In this document: piece by piece, positions 17,968 to 27,203 of the stretch
Numbering within the stretch: position 1 is the stretch's first letter
Layout of the letters: every line of letters begins with the position of its first letter
Origin: JADHLJ01 sp038118725
Lineage (GTDB): Bacteria > Pseudomonadota > Alphaproteobacteria > Thalassobaculales > Thalassobaculaceae
Reading direction: 5' to 3'
Assembly (NCBI GenBank): GCA_038118725.1
Contig: JAYOIK010000021.1
Span: 5,578-69,577, forward strand
Length of the DNA stretch: 64,000 nt
Notes under the pieces: generated by a model
Database searches by the model: none
What the model saw: only the letters and a program-made list of their open reading frames with translations
Told to the model about the DNA's origin: nothing
Program-made: the position numbers and the translations under genes

Positions 17968-18762
17968 CTAGCCGTAGCTCTTCGACATCCCGTCTCCAGG
18001 GTCGGCGAAGGCGGAATACGGCGGATAGGGATAGCGCAGGCCGTTCTTGGCGAGATGCTTCATCCCCTCGACCCCGCGCACGAACTCGTCCGGCGGGCAG
18101 GCCATCAGCAACTCATCATCGGCGACGCCGCCGTAGCGACGCTCGGCATAGCAGGGCAGCGCCAAGCTGGTCTCGCGGGTCGAAAGCGCTCGGCCCCAGC
18201 TATCGGCGCAGGCGCTCTCGCCCGTAAGGGTGAAGTCATAGCGGCGGTAGTTGTGATACTGTAAACCGTTGATGAACAGGATCATCTGCCCCGGCGAGGC
18301 GTAGAACAAACAGATATCCGGCGGATCAAGACGGCCCGAACGCAGGGGCGAGGCCGCGAGGCCGGAATAGCGCCCGGCCTCGACCCGCGGCATTTGCGCC
18401 TGATGGGCGGCGGCGGCCTCCTGGTTGCCGAACCAGACCCCGGTCATCTTCTCGCCCGAGCCGACATCCGCGGGTATCGGCTCCAACCCGATATTCGCGC
18501 CGCAGCTAGAGCCGGGGCGCAGATTGTCCTGGACGATACCGAGGGTGAAACCGGCGGTGCGCACTTGGGTGACCAACTGACAGGTGGTGAAGAACTTGCC
18601 GTCGCTCGGCGTGCGCAATCCCTGGATCCGGCGCATCTCGTCCGCGTCCTCGAACAGCTTCATGCCGAACGGAAAGGTGCGGATCTTGATCAGGTCCACC
18701 AGATCCTCGGCGGCGGTCTTGATTTCCGCCGCGCCGGGCATCTCGGTTTTCGTCTCACTCAT
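17968..18762 (-). CDS. DUF169 family protein
   Basis: A 264-residue protein that resembles DUF169 (ArCR-type) members. The recognisable stretches are VTQVRTAGFTLGIVQDNLRP, CGANIGLEP and SLALPCYAERRYGGVADDELLMACPPDEFV in the C-terminal half. Conserved Cys residues (FFTTCQLV, SSCGAN, ALPCYAERR) suggest a metal or thiol site, but no function is established for the family. It lies 21 bp past the end of the GMC gene, so it is probably co-transcribed with it. Confidence 0.75.
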   Translation of the reverse strand: MSETKTEMPGAAEIKTAAEDLVDLIKIRTFPFGMKLFEDADEMRRIQGLRTPSDGKFFTTCQLVTQVRTAGFTLGIVQDNLRPGSSCGANIGLEPIPADVGSGEKMTGVWFGNQEAAAAHQAQMPRVEAGRYSGLAASPLRSGRLDPPDICLFYASPGQMILFINGLQYHNYRRYDFTLTGESACADSWGRALSTRETSLALPCYAERRYGGVADDELLMACPPDEFVRGVEGMKHLAKNGLRYPYPPYSAFADPGDGMSKSYG

Positions 18763-18783
18763 GACGGGCTCCCTGTTTTGTGG

Positions 18784-20391
18784 TTAGGCCGCGCTCTTGG
18801 CGTCCTCGATGATCATCGCCGAGGCCTTCTCGGCGATCATGATGGTCGGCGCGTTGGTATTGCCCGTGGTCACCGTCGGCATCACCGAGGCGTCGACAAC
18901 ACGCAGCCCCTGGATCCCGTGCACCGCGAGCCGCGGGCTGACCACGGCCATCGGGTCCTCGCCCATCTTACAGGTGCCCACGGGGTGATAGATGATGCTG
19001 CCCTGCTCGCGCACGAAGGTCTCCAGCGCCTCGCGCGCGGTCACGTCCGGCCCCGGCAGGGTCTCCGCCACGTTATAGGGCGCGAAGGCCGGCTGGGCGA
19101 AAATCCGCCTTGTGTGCTCGATTCCCGCCAGGGTGACCCGCATGTCATCGGGGTCCGAGAGATAGTTCGGACGGATCTTCGGACGCTCCAACGGGTCCGG
19201 CGAGGCGGCCATGATCGTGCCCCGGCTGGACGGCCGGACCGCGCAGACCGCGACGGTCATGCCGCCTTCTTTCTCAAGTTGGCCGATCACCCCCTGCTGA
19301 TAGCTCGCCGGAGTAAACAAGAGCTGCAGGTCCGGACTGGAAAGCCCTTCCCGGCTGCGGCAGAACACCTGGGCGCTGGTCACCCCGAAGGTCAACGCGC
19401 CCTTGCCCTGGATCACGAACTTGCCGATTTCGCGCAGCAGTTTCGCGCCGCGCGCCAGTTGGTTGATCGAGTCCGTGTCCTTGACCCGATGCGCGATGCG
19501 GGCGACATAGTGATCCGAGAGATTGCCGCCGACGCCGGGCGAGTCATGCAGGACCTCGACCCCGATGGAGCGCAGATGCTCCGCCGGTCCGATACCCGAA
19601 ACCTGAAGCAAATGCGGGGAGTTCACCGCGCCGCCCGAGACGATCACCTCGCGCCGGGCCGTCGCGACCCGATCGACGCCCTTCTGGCGAAACGCGATAC
19701 CGGTGCAGCGCTTGCCCTCGAAGATGAGGCGCGTGGCGACCGCGTTAACCTCGATATGCACGTTCTGGCGCCGCTTGGCCCGGGCGAGAAAGGTTTGCGC
19801 CGTGGAGCCACGACGACGGCCAATCCGGGTCATCTGCGAGTAGCCGACCCCCTCGGGCTCGGCGCCGTTCAGGTCCTGGCTGCGCTTGAAACCAGCCTGC
19901 TCGGCGGCTTCGACGAACTTATGAGTCAGGGTTAGGTTGGTGCGGTAATCCTCGACCTCGAGCGGCCCTCCCTTGCCGCGATGCGCCGGATCACCGCCAT
20001 TGCGATAGTTTTCGGACTTGCGGAAGAACGGCAACACTTCCTCGAAGGACCAGCCGCGACAGCCCATCTGGGCCCAACCGTCATAGTCCGCGGGATTGCC
20101 GCGCACGTAGAGCATGCCGTTGATCGAGCTCGACCCGCCGAGCACACGGCCCCTCGGCCAGTGGATGCGTCTATTGCCGCTGGTTTCCTCGGGCTCGGAG
20201 GAATAGTTCCAATTGACCTTGTCGTTGTACAGCAGATGCAGGATACCGGCCGGAATATGGATCATCGGGTGCAGATCCCTCGGCCCCGCCTCCAGCACCA
20301 GCACCCGCGAGCCGTCCTCGCTCAACCGGTCCGCAAGCACGCAACCGGCCGAGCCGGCGCCGACGACGATGTAGTCCGCGTCTAGATTCAT
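18784..20391 (-). CDS. GMC-family FAD oxidoreductase (choline/alcohol dehydrogenase type)
   Basis: A 535-residue flavoenzyme. It begins with the FAD-binding DYIVVGAGSAGCVLADRLSE and carries the GMC signature RGRVLGGSSSINGMLYVRG (residues ~80-98), GAVNSPHLLQVSGIGP, and the active-site VGTCKMGEDP plus C-terminal VVDASVMPTVTTGNTNAP. The layout matches choline dehydrogenase (BetA) and long-chain alcohol dehydrogenases. With no betaine genes nearby, alcohol oxidation is the safer reading. A palindromic repeat separates it from the LLM gene upstream. Confidence 0.92.
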   Translation of the reverse strand: MNLDADYIVVGAGSAGCVLADRLSEDGSRVLVLEAGPRDLHPMIHIPAGILHLLYNDKVNWNYSSEPEETSGNRRIHWPRGRVLGGSSSINGMLYVRGNPADYDGWAQMGCRGWSFEEVLPFFRKSENYRNGGDPAHRGKGGPLEVEDYRTNLTLTHKFVEAAEQAGFKRSQDLNGAEPEGVGYSQMTRIGRRRGSTAQTFLARAKRRQNVHIEVNAVATRLIFEGKRCTGIAFRQKGVDRVATARREVIVSGGAVNSPHLLQVSGIGPAEHLRSIGVEVLHDSPGVGGNLSDHYVARIAHRVKDTDSINQLARGAKLLREIGKFVIQGKGALTFGVTSAQVFCRSREGLSSPDLQLLFTPASYQQGVIGQLEKEGGMTVAVCAVRPSSRGTIMAASPDPLERPKIRPNYLSDPDDMRVTLAGIEHTRRIFAQPAFAPYNVAETLPGPDVTAREALETFVREQGSIIYHPVGTCKMGEDPMAVVSPRLAVHGIQGLRVVDASVMPTVTTGNTNAPTIMIAEKASAMIIEDAKSAA

Positions 20392-20405
20392 ATCAACCTA
20401 CTCCA

Positions 20406-20535
20406 TCATCCCACCGTAGGGCGGGATCCATTCCGCTTTCTTCACAACCCGGCTATCCTTGCAAAACTCATCAATGAACCACCATGCCCCATGCTCTCTG
20501 TCCGAGGAATGGATCCCGCGCTCCCGCGGGATGAC
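20406..20535. repeat. paired-hairpin intergenic repeat, copy A
   Basis: Left arm 20406-20436 (tcatcccaccgtagggcggg...) and right arm about 20506-20535 (...cccgcgctcccgcgggatgac) are near reverse complements enclosing ~70 bp. Each arm also folds on itself (CCCGC/GCGGG). It fills the gap between the GMC and LLM genes. Confidence 0.75.
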
Positions 20536-20568
20536 ATCCTTCGTGGGGCCGTCAAACTCCCCTTACCC

Positions 20569-21528
20569 TCACGCCTTGCTCAGGATCCCCTCGGCGAAAC
20601 GGTCCATGGACGCCAGGGTCGCATCCAGGCTATCCGGTTTGGCGAGTTGGAACATGAAGATCTCAACGCCCAGCTCCTTGAGCGCGCCGATATCATCCAT
20701 GATCGCCGAGCCACCGCCGGTCATGATGTGCCGGACGCCTTCCTGGGGTGTTTTGCGGTCCATCATCTCCCAGTCCCAGTTGCTCCAGAAACCGAGATCG
20801 ATGCTTTCCGGGGCGCGGTCGTGCTCGGCCGCCATCTGCTTCAGCGAGGATAGCCCGGCGGCGTATTTATCCGTCGTGTTCAAGGGAAAGGCCGGGTTGG
20901 CGCCGATCGGGAACCAGCCGTCGCCGAGTTTGACCGCGCGCCGTTTGGCCGCCGGGCTCTCGCCGCCGATCCAGAGCGGCGGGTGCGGGTCCTGCACCGG
21001 CTTGGGTTCGAACTTCACGTCGGAAAAGCTGTTGTATTTGCCCTGATAGGACGGCGACTCGGCGGTCCAGAGCTCCTTGAAGATCTCCAGGTATTCGTCC
21101 GTCACCTTGCCGCGTTCCTTGAACGGCTCGGTACCGATGGCCTCGAATTCCTCCTCCATCCAGCCGGCGCCGCAGCCGATGGTGACCCGACCGTTGGACA
21201 GTACATCAATGGTCGCGATGGTCTTGGCGGTATGCACGGGATTGCGGTGCGGAACCACCATCACCGAGGAAAGGATGCGAATATCGGTGGTGACCGCCGC
21301 CACATAGGACATCAGGGTCAGCTGTTCCAGACACGCGCCGTCCGGCGGGAACGGCGGCTCGCCGTCGTCCGAATAGGGGTAAAGCGGGTTGATCTGTTTC
21401 GGAATCACGATGTGATCCGATACCGAGACATAGCCCAGCCCCATTGCCTCGGCATGGGCCAGAACCTTCTTGATCGCCGCGGGCTCGGCCAGCGGCCCAC
21501 GGGTGGGAAGTCCAAATCCGAACACCAT
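20569..21528 (-). CDS. LLM-class oxidoreductase (F420-type) 1
   Basis: A 319-residue luciferase-like monooxygenase-fold protein, predicted cytosolic and F420-dependent. MVFGFGLPTRG is the start; ATG 21528 follows AAGGAGG, so the first nine codons of the longer frame are not used. LLM motifs: VSVSDHIVIP, RILSSVMVVPHRNPVHTAKTIATIDVLS, GWMEEEFEAIG and PLWIGGESPAAKRRAVKLGDGWFPIG. Closely resembles the next gene leftwards (LLM 2), consistent with tandem duplication. FMN as cofactor cannot be ruled out. Confidence 0.9.
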   Translation of the reverse strand: MVFGFGLPTRGPLAEPAAIKKVLAHAEAMGLGYVSVSDHIVIPKQINPLYPYSDDGEPPFPPDGACLEQLTLMSYVAAVTTDIRILSSVMVVPHRNPVHTAKTIATIDVLSNGRVTIGCGAGWMEEEFEAIGTEPFKERGKVTDEYLEIFKELWTAESPSYQGKYNSFSDVKFEPKPVQDPHPPLWIGGESPAAKRRAVKLGDGWFPIGANPAFPLNTTDKYAAGLSSLKQMAAEHDRAPESIDLGFWSNWDWEMMDRKTPQEGVRHIMTGGGSAIMDDIGALKELGVEIFMFQLAKPDSLDATLASMDRFAEGILSKA

Positions 21529-21584
21529 GTCGGCCTCCTTCGTGACGAGGACCACCGTCGCGGCGATCCCTCGGTTTCATCCTG

Positions 21585-22541
21585 TTATTTAACGAGCGGC
21601 ATCACTTCGCCCGCGAACCACTCCATCTGCTCCAAGGTCGCCTCGACTTCCGGACGCTGGAACAAGAAGATCATCGTGCCGACGCCGACCTCGCCGAAGC
21701 CGGCGATGTCCTCGGCGATATCCGCCGGGTTTCCGGTCATGATCTGGCGCTTGCCGTCGGCGCCTAGGCGTTCCTTGGCCAGCACCGCGCCGCTGAAGAA
21801 GTAGCCGATATCGAGCTCCGCGAAATCGCGGCCCTCCTTGTCGCAAACCTGGCGCAACGTATCCAGACGGGCGGCGAGTTCCTCGGGCGTGGTGAGCGGG
21901 AATTTCGGGTTGTTGCCGACCGGATACCATCCGTCGCCAAGCCACGCCGCCCGGCGCAGGGCAGGCTTGCTCTCGCCGCCGACCCAGATCGGCGGATGCG
22001 GCTTCTGCACCGGAAGGGGCTTGAAGTGAATATCGGAAAAGCGCGCGTATTGTCCTTCATATTTTGGATTATCAGAAGTCCATAATTCCTTGAAAATGGA
22101 TAAATATTCATTCGTAACCGCGCCGCGTTCCGCAAAGGGCGGCGCGCCGATCGCCGCGATCTCCTCGGCCATCCAACCAGCGCCGACCCCCACGGTTACG
22201 CGGCCTTCGGAGAGCACGTCCGCGCTGGAAATGATCTTGGCCGTCAGCACCGGGTCGCGATAAGGCACCACCATGACCGAGGTCAGGATGCGGATCCTGT
22301 CGGTCTTGCCCGCGATATAGGTGAGCGCGGTCAACTGCTCGTGACATTCCACCACCGCGGCGCCGGGCCAGATCCCGTCCTCGGTATAGGGATAGGTGCT
22401 CTCAATGCCGCCGGGCACGATGATGTGATCATTCGGCGCGATCACGTCGAACCCGACCGCCTCGCCCTTTTGGGCGATCGCCGTCAGCCCTTCCGGGCTC
22501 GAGGCCGCCCCGCGTAACATGGTTTGAAAGCCGAATTTCAT
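21585..22541 (-). CDS. LLM-class oxidoreductase (F420-type) 2
   Basis: A 318-residue LLM protein like LLM 1. It shows PNDHIIVPGG, RILTSVMVVPYRDPVLTAKIIS, GWMAEEIAAIG and PIWVGGESKPALRRAAWLGDGWYPVG. It lies 56 bp upstream of LLM 1 and the two probably form a unit. A stretch near 22050-22130 is clearly poorer in GC than the rest of the gene and uses AT-ending codons for YLSIFKELWTSDNPKY, while the LLM 1 counterpart does not. This suggests local conversion or transfer. Confidence 0.9.
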   Translation of the reverse strand: MKFGFQTMLRGAASSPEGLTAIAQKGEAVGFDVIAPNDHIIVPGGIESTYPYTEDGIWPGAAVVECHEQLTALTYIAGKTDRIRILTSVMVVPYRDPVLTAKIISSADVLSEGRVTVGVGAGWMAEEIAAIGAPPFAERGAVTNEYLSIFKELWTSDNPKYEGQYARFSDIHFKPLPVQKPHPPIWVGGESKPALRRAAWLGDGWYPVGNNPKFPLTTPEELAARLDTLRQVCDKEGRDFAELDIGYFFSGAVLAKERLGADGKRQIMTGNPADIAEDIAGFGEVGVGTMIFLFQRPEVEATLEQMEWFAGEVMPLVK

Positions 22542-22582
22542 GACTGTTTCCTCACTCGAGCCTTAACGTTTTCATTCTCATT

Positions 22583-22723
22583 CGTCATCCCGCCGATGGG
22601 CGGGATCCACTCCGCCGGCGTTCTATTCCAGCGTTGACTCGGAAAACACGCGCATATTGAAAATTGAACGATATCCTTGCTGCCTAGTAGGCGGAATGGG
22701 TCCCGCCCCGCGGCGGGATGACG
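22583..22723. repeat. paired-hairpin intergenic repeat, copy B
   Basis: A 34-bp left arm (22583-22616) and right arm (22690-22723) are reverse complements with four mismatches and a 73-bp AT-richer centre. Both begin or end with cgtcatcccgccg. It occupies the 208-bp gap between two LLM genes. Confidence 0.8.
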
Positions 22724-22749
22724 GTCTTACAGGGACTTGAGTTACCTCC

Positions 22750-23688
22750 TCACCCCCGCTTTGGTTCCCGTAACTCCTTCACACGGCTCAGGACCTTCTC
22801 GATCAGCTGTTCGGTCTGATCCTCCATCTCCGCGTCGCCGGCGCCGATGGGGCGCAGGATGAACTTGGAGATGCCGTGATCGGCATATTGCTGAATACGG
22901 TCGAGCATCTCGTCCGCGCCGCCGACGATGAAGCCTTCCTTGGCCGGCTTGCCGAGGCGCTTTTCGAAATCGGCGCCCATCTTCTTGACCGGTTCCTCGT
23001 CCCAGGAGCCGAAGCGCACGCCCATGGCCGCCCCGAAATGATCATGGTCGATGGAGCGACCGTGCTTTTCCGTGGCAAGCAGGATCTTGTCGACCACCAC
23101 GCCGGCCTCCGCCGGCGAGTCCGCCGCCGCCTGCCAGCCGGTGCCGTATTTCGCCGTGCGCTCGATCGCCGCGTCGGAGGAGCCACCGACCCAAAGCGGA
23201 AGCGGGTTCTGCACGGGGCGCGGGCTGACAACCGCCTTTTCGTACTGGTAATGCTTGCCCTCGAAGGTGACCTCGTCCTCGGTCCAGAGGCGGCTCATGA
23301 TCTCCAGCGCCTCGTTCATGCGTTGACCACGCGCCTTGGTGGCGGTGCCTGTCGCGATGAAGTCACGAGACCGGTTGCTACCGAGCCCGAAGGCCGGAAG
23401 TAGCCGCCCTCCCGAGAGGTAGTCGATGGTCGAGCATTGCTTGGCGGTTTGCAGAGGATCCCGCAGCCCCATGGAGGCGACGTTCATCCCGAACTTGACC
23501 TTCTTCGTGGCCCCGGCCAGCGCCGCCATGGTGCTCATGCATTCCAGGAACGGCTCGCGCGAGACCAGCCGGTCGGTCTGCCACAGGGAGTCCACTCCGG
23601 CCTCGTCGCACCGCTTCACCCAGCGCCAATACCCCTCGGCGCTCGAGAAGGTGAACGCCGCCATTCCCAGTCCGACACCGATCGCCAT
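22750..23688 (-). CDS. LLM-class oxidoreductase (F420-type) 3
   Basis: A 312-residue LLM-fold protein, less like LLM 1/2 than they are to each other. Start MAIGVGLGMAAFTFSSAEGY; motifs include VDSLWQTDRL, VKFGMNVASMGLRDPLQTAKQCSTIDYLSGGRLLPAFGLG, RLWTEDEVTFEGKHYQYEKAVVSPRPVQ and LPLWVGGSSDAAIERTAKYGTGW. The helical linker typical of F420-binding LLM proteins is present. It is 18 bp after LLM 4 and likely co-transcribed with it and fbiC. Confidence 0.9.
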   Translation of the reverse strand: MAIGVGLGMAAFTFSSAEGYWRWVKRCDEAGVDSLWQTDRLVSREPFLECMSTMAALAGATKKVKFGMNVASMGLRDPLQTAKQCSTIDYLSGGRLLPAFGLGSNRSRDFIATGTATKARGQRMNEALEIMSRLWTEDEVTFEGKHYQYEKAVVSPRPVQNPLPLWVGGSSDAAIERTAKYGTGWQAAADSPAEAGVVVDKILLATEKHGRSIDHDHFGAAMGVRFGSWDEEPVKKMGADFEKRLGKPAKEGFIVGGADEMLDRIQQYADHGISKFILRPIGAGDAEMEDQTEQLIEKVLSRVKELREPKRG

Positions 23689-23706
23689 AGCCGTCTCCCT
23701 CCTCGC

Positions 23707-24708
23707 CTAAACCTCGTTCACCAACGGCAGGACATCCGTCACCAACCGCTCGAACTGACCGATCTGGTCACGCGATGTCGCCCGCAGCGCGATATGCTTG
23801 ACCCCGGAGCCGATGAACCCACGCAACGTCTCGGCGCAGGCCTCCGGCGTTCCATGCGCCGTCCAGTCCCGGGTACGCTCCACCGTGAAACGAATGCCGT
23901 AGTAATCCGCCAGGAAGTCGCGGGTTTCCTCCAGCGCCTCGTCCGGATCGTCGCGCACGCAGATATTGACCACGAGGGCGTTATCCATTGCGTCGGCGTC
24001 CTTGCCATGGGCGCTGGCGGAGGCGCGAATATGCCCCCAGGCCTCGGTAAAGGTCGCGGGGCTCACCGAATGAGTCATCCAGCCGTCGCAGATCTCGCCG
24101 ACCTTGGCCAGGGTCTTCACCGGCATCCGCCCCGCCGAACCGCCACTCGCGAGCCGAGTGATGTTGGTCGCGGCCCAGACCGGGCTCGGCTGCTTCAGGG
24201 GCTTGGGGACGATGGTCACCTTGTCATAGTCGTGGAACCGGCCCTGGAAGGTCACCTCGTCCTCGGCGAAGAGACGGTGAAACAGTTCGATCCGCTCCCA
24301 CATCAAGGCGCGGCGATCCGCCGAGGAAACGCCGGTATTGCGGTCCTCGCGCGCCCAGGCCTCGCCGCTGCCGCCACCAGCGCAGGCCACCATGACGGTA
24401 CGCCCGCCGGAAATCTGGTCAAGGCTGGCCCATTGATAGGCCAGATCCAGCGCCGCGCGTTGGGTGAAACTGCCCATGCAGGCGGGACCGAGCCGCACCC
24501 GTTCGGTCCGTGCCGCGACCGCCGTCAGCAGGGTGATCGCGTCAAGCCTCGGATTGGTTAGGAACGCATCGCCGGACCAGACTGTGTTGAATAACCCGCT
24601 TGTTTCGGCGCGTACCCCTAGATCAATCAGATCCGCCGGTGTGCTGTAGCCGAGCACCGGTCCACGATTGGAGAGCATGAGTCCGAAACTTACAGGGCCG
24701 TCCGGCAT
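23707..24708 (-). CDS. LLM-class oxidoreductase (F420-type) 4
   Basis: A 333-residue LLM-fold protein that starts MPDGPVSFGLMLSNRG. Its motifs are NTVWSGDAFLTNPRLDAITLLTAVAARTERVRLGPACMGSFTQRAAL, VMVACAGGGSGEAW and RLFAEDEVTFQGRFHDYDKVTIVPKP. It follows fbiC by 23 bp in the same direction, so it sits at the tail of the F420 biosynthesis operon. That position supports F420 rather than FMN as its cofactor. Substrate unknown. Confidence 0.9.
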   Translation of the reverse strand: MPDGPVSFGLMLSNRGPVLGYSTPADLIDLGVRAETSGLFNTVWSGDAFLTNPRLDAITLLTAVAARTERVRLGPACMGSFTQRAALDLAYQWASLDQISGGRTVMVACAGGGSGEAWAREDRNTGVSSADRRALMWERIELFHRLFAEDEVTFQGRFHDYDKVTIVPKPLKQPSPVWAATNITRLASGGSAGRMPVKTLAKVGEICDGWMTHSVSPATFTEAWGHIRASASAHGKDADAMDNALVVNICVRDDPDEALEETRDFLADYYGIRFTVERTRDWTAHGTPEACAETLRGFIGSGVKHIALRATSRDQIGQFERLVTDVLPLVNEV

Positions 24709-24731
24709 GATGGCTTCGCTTCCTCGCCCGG

Positions 24732-27203
24732 TTAGTCGGCGCTTCCCTGAATTTCATAGCCCGGTCGGATAAGATCCGCCGCGCCGTCACGCTTGCGCGC
24801 CTTTCGCACGGGCGTGTTGACCACATCGGCGAGCGGCGGGGCGTTGTAGGAACGCGCGCGTTGCGCCTCGTTCACCAGGCCGTAGAGGGTCGAGCGCTGC
24901 CCCGGCTCGCGGCCGAGCGAGCGAATCACCGCGTCCATCTTCTCGGGTGGCAGTTCCTGACCATGGCTGGCGCCGGCGGAGCGGGTAATGGTCTCGTTCA
25001 TCAGGGTGCCGCCGAAATCATTGGCGCCGGATTCCAGGCACACCCCCGCCCCGGTCGGACCGAGCTTAACCCAGGAGGTTTGAATGTTGGGGATCAAGGG
25101 ATGCAGCGCCAGCCGCGCCACGGCATGGATCAGAACGGTCTCGCGCCAGCTCGGCCCGCGCCGCGCGCCACCGCGCAGATAGATCGGTGCCTCCATATGC
25201 ACGAAGGGCAAGGGCACGAACTCGGTGATGCCACCGGTCCGTGCCTGTAACTCGCGCAGACGGATCAGATGACGCGCCCAATGGACGGGCTTGTCGACGT
25301 GACCGAACATGATGGTCGAAGTGGTGCGCAAGCCCACGTTATGCGCGGTCTCGACCACTTCCAGCCATTGCGCGGTGTTGACCTTGTCCGGACAAAGGAT
25401 CGCCCTGACCTCGTCATCCAACACCTCGGCCGCGGTTCCCGGCAGGCTGCCGAGACCCGCATCGCGCAGGCGCCCGAGGAATGTATCCAGCGGGATGTCG
25501 AGGGTGCGCGCGCCCTGATGCACTTCCAGCGGAGAGAACGCGTGGATATGCAGATCCGGCAACGCGGCCTTCAGCGCCCTGGTGATCTCGAGATAGGTGT
25601 TACCGTCGTAATCCGGGTGGATACCGCCTTGCAGGCATACCTCGGTGGCGCCGCGCTCCCACGCCTCGGTGGCCCGGCGCACGATCTCCTCCATCGCCAG
25701 GTCATAGGGCTTGCCGCGCAGGCTTTCCTGGGTCTTGCCCTTGGAGAACGCGCAGAACTTGCAACCGAAGTAACAGACATTGGTGTAGTTGATATTGCGG
25801 TTGACGACGTAGCGCACGGAGTCGCCGTTCATCTTGCGGCGCAGCTCGTCGGCGGCCTTGGCGATGGTCTCGACCTCGCCGTCACGGGCGTGAAACAGGC
25901 GCGCGATCTCCCGCTCGCTCAGCGTATCGCCGGACATCGCGCTGTCGAGAACCGCGTCGAGATCGTCATGCGCCAGAAAACCCGGAGTCACGTCCAATTC
26001 CGGAATCCGGTTATCCGGCGCCTCGGCCCGGCCCGGCGACCAATCCTCGGTCCGGGCAAGGCCATCCGCGTCGGACGCCGATAGGATCGCGGCCCTGAAG
26101 CCGGGATCAAGCCAGACCTCCACGTCCCGCGCGTAGTCCGGGTAGATCGACAGGCGCTCCACCAGGATCTTACCCATGGAGGCGGTGTCGCGGGCCAGAA
26201 CGTCAAGATGCGGCCAGGGCGCCTCGGGGTTGACGTGATCCGGCGTCACCGGCGAGACGCCGCCCCAGTCGTTGATCCCAGCCGGGATCAGCCGGGCCGC
26301 GTCGCCGTAGGAGAGGTTCGGCGGTGCCTGGATCGACATTTCAGGCCCAAGGATCAACCGCGCCACGGCGATCGTCCATTGCAGATCCTCGAGATCCGGC
26401 TCCGGCGCGTCGAACATCTTGGTGCCGGGCTTGGCGCGGAAGTTCTGGATGATGACTTCCTGGATATGACCATGCGCGTCATGCAGATCCCGGAGCGCCA
26501 GCAATGCCTCGATCCGTTCGGCCCGTGTCTCGCCGATCCCGATCAGGATACCGCTGGTGAACGGCACCTTCTGGCGTCCGGCCTCGGCCATGGTCTCAAG
26601 CCGCACCGCCGGGTCCTTATCGGGCGAGCCATGGTGACAGCCGCCCTTTTCCATCAGACTTGTCGACGCGCTTTCCAACATGATCCCCATGCTGACCGAG
26701 GCCTCGCGCAGGCTGGCGATCTCGGCCGCGGTCATCACGCCGGGATTGAGATGCGGCATCAGACCGGTTTCCTCGAAAACCGCCAGGGCCATGTCCCGTA
26801 GATATTCCAGGGTCGTCGCGTAACCCATCTCGGCCAGCGCCTCGCGGGCGGCGGCGTAGCGCAGTTCCGGCTTGTCCCCGAGAGTGAACAGCGCCTCCTT
26901 GCAGCCCGTTGCCTTGCCCGCGCGGGCGATCTCAAGGACCTGTTCGCGCGATAGAAACGCTTGCTTCAGATTCCGAGGTGCCTGGGCGAAAGTACAGTAG
27001 TGGCAAACATCCCGGCACAATTGCGTCAACGGAATGAAAACCTTGCGGGAATAGCTGATTTGCCGGCCAAAGCCATGATCGCGCATCCGTCCGGCGACTT
27101 GCATCAACGCCGACAGATCCGCGCGCACCGCCAAGGCCATCGCGGCGGTTTCGTCCGGCCGCTCGGCGGGCTCGGTCCAGAAAAGCTCGTTCGACAAGGT
27201 CAT
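24732..27203 (-). CDS. fbiC: bifunctional FO synthase (CofG-CofH fusion)
   Basis: An 823-residue fusion that makes FO, the deazaflavin chromophore of F420, from tyrosine and 5-amino-6-ribitylaminouracil. Two radical-SAM cores are visible: the CofG half has CRDVCHYCTFAQAPR (CxxxCxxC, near residue 67) and the CofH half has CYFGCKFCAFSKGKTQE (near residue 480). Each keeps its follow-on motifs (ALFTLGDKPELR; EVCLQGGIHPDYDGN). CofG-CofH order and length are as in actinobacterial FbiC. The start ATG 27203 overlaps the cofC stop by 4 bp. Confidence 0.97.
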   Translation of the reverse strand: MTLSNELFWTEPAERPDETAAMALAVRADLSALMQVAGRMRDHGFGRQISYSRKVFIPLTQLCRDVCHYCTFAQAPRNLKQAFLSREQVLEIARAGKATGCKEALFTLGDKPELRYAAAREALAEMGYATTLEYLRDMALAVFEETGLMPHLNPGVMTAAEIASLREASVSMGIMLESASTSLMEKGGCHHGSPDKDPAVRLETMAEAGRQKVPFTSGILIGIGETRAERIEALLALRDLHDAHGHIQEVIIQNFRAKPGTKMFDAPEPDLEDLQWTIAVARLILGPEMSIQAPPNLSYGDAARLIPAGINDWGGVSPVTPDHVNPEAPWPHLDVLARDTASMGKILVERLSIYPDYARDVEVWLDPGFRAAILSASDADGLARTEDWSPGRAEAPDNRIPELDVTPGFLAHDDLDAVLDSAMSGDTLSEREIARLFHARDGEVETIAKAADELRRKMNGDSVRYVVNRNINYTNVCYFGCKFCAFSKGKTQESLRGKPYDLAMEEIVRRATEAWERGATEVCLQGGIHPDYDGNTYLEITRALKAALPDLHIHAFSPLEVHQGARTLDIPLDTFLGRLRDAGLGSLPGTAAEVLDDEVRAILCPDKVNTAQWLEVVETAHNVGLRTTSTIMFGHVDKPVHWARHLIRLRELQARTGGITEFVPLPFVHMEAPIYLRGGARRGPSWRETVLIHAVARLALHPLIPNIQTSWVKLGPTGAGVCLESGANDFGGTLMNETITRSAGASHGQELPPEKMDAVIRSLGREPGQRSTLYGLVNEAQRARSYNAPPLADVVNTPVRKARKRDGAADLIRPGYEIQGSAD

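Noticed and set aside
18394..19935. 513-residue plus-strand open frame opposite the GMC/DUF169 genes
   Set aside because: No domain or motif; GC-rich genes give long antisense frames. The GMC gene on the other strand is unambiguous.
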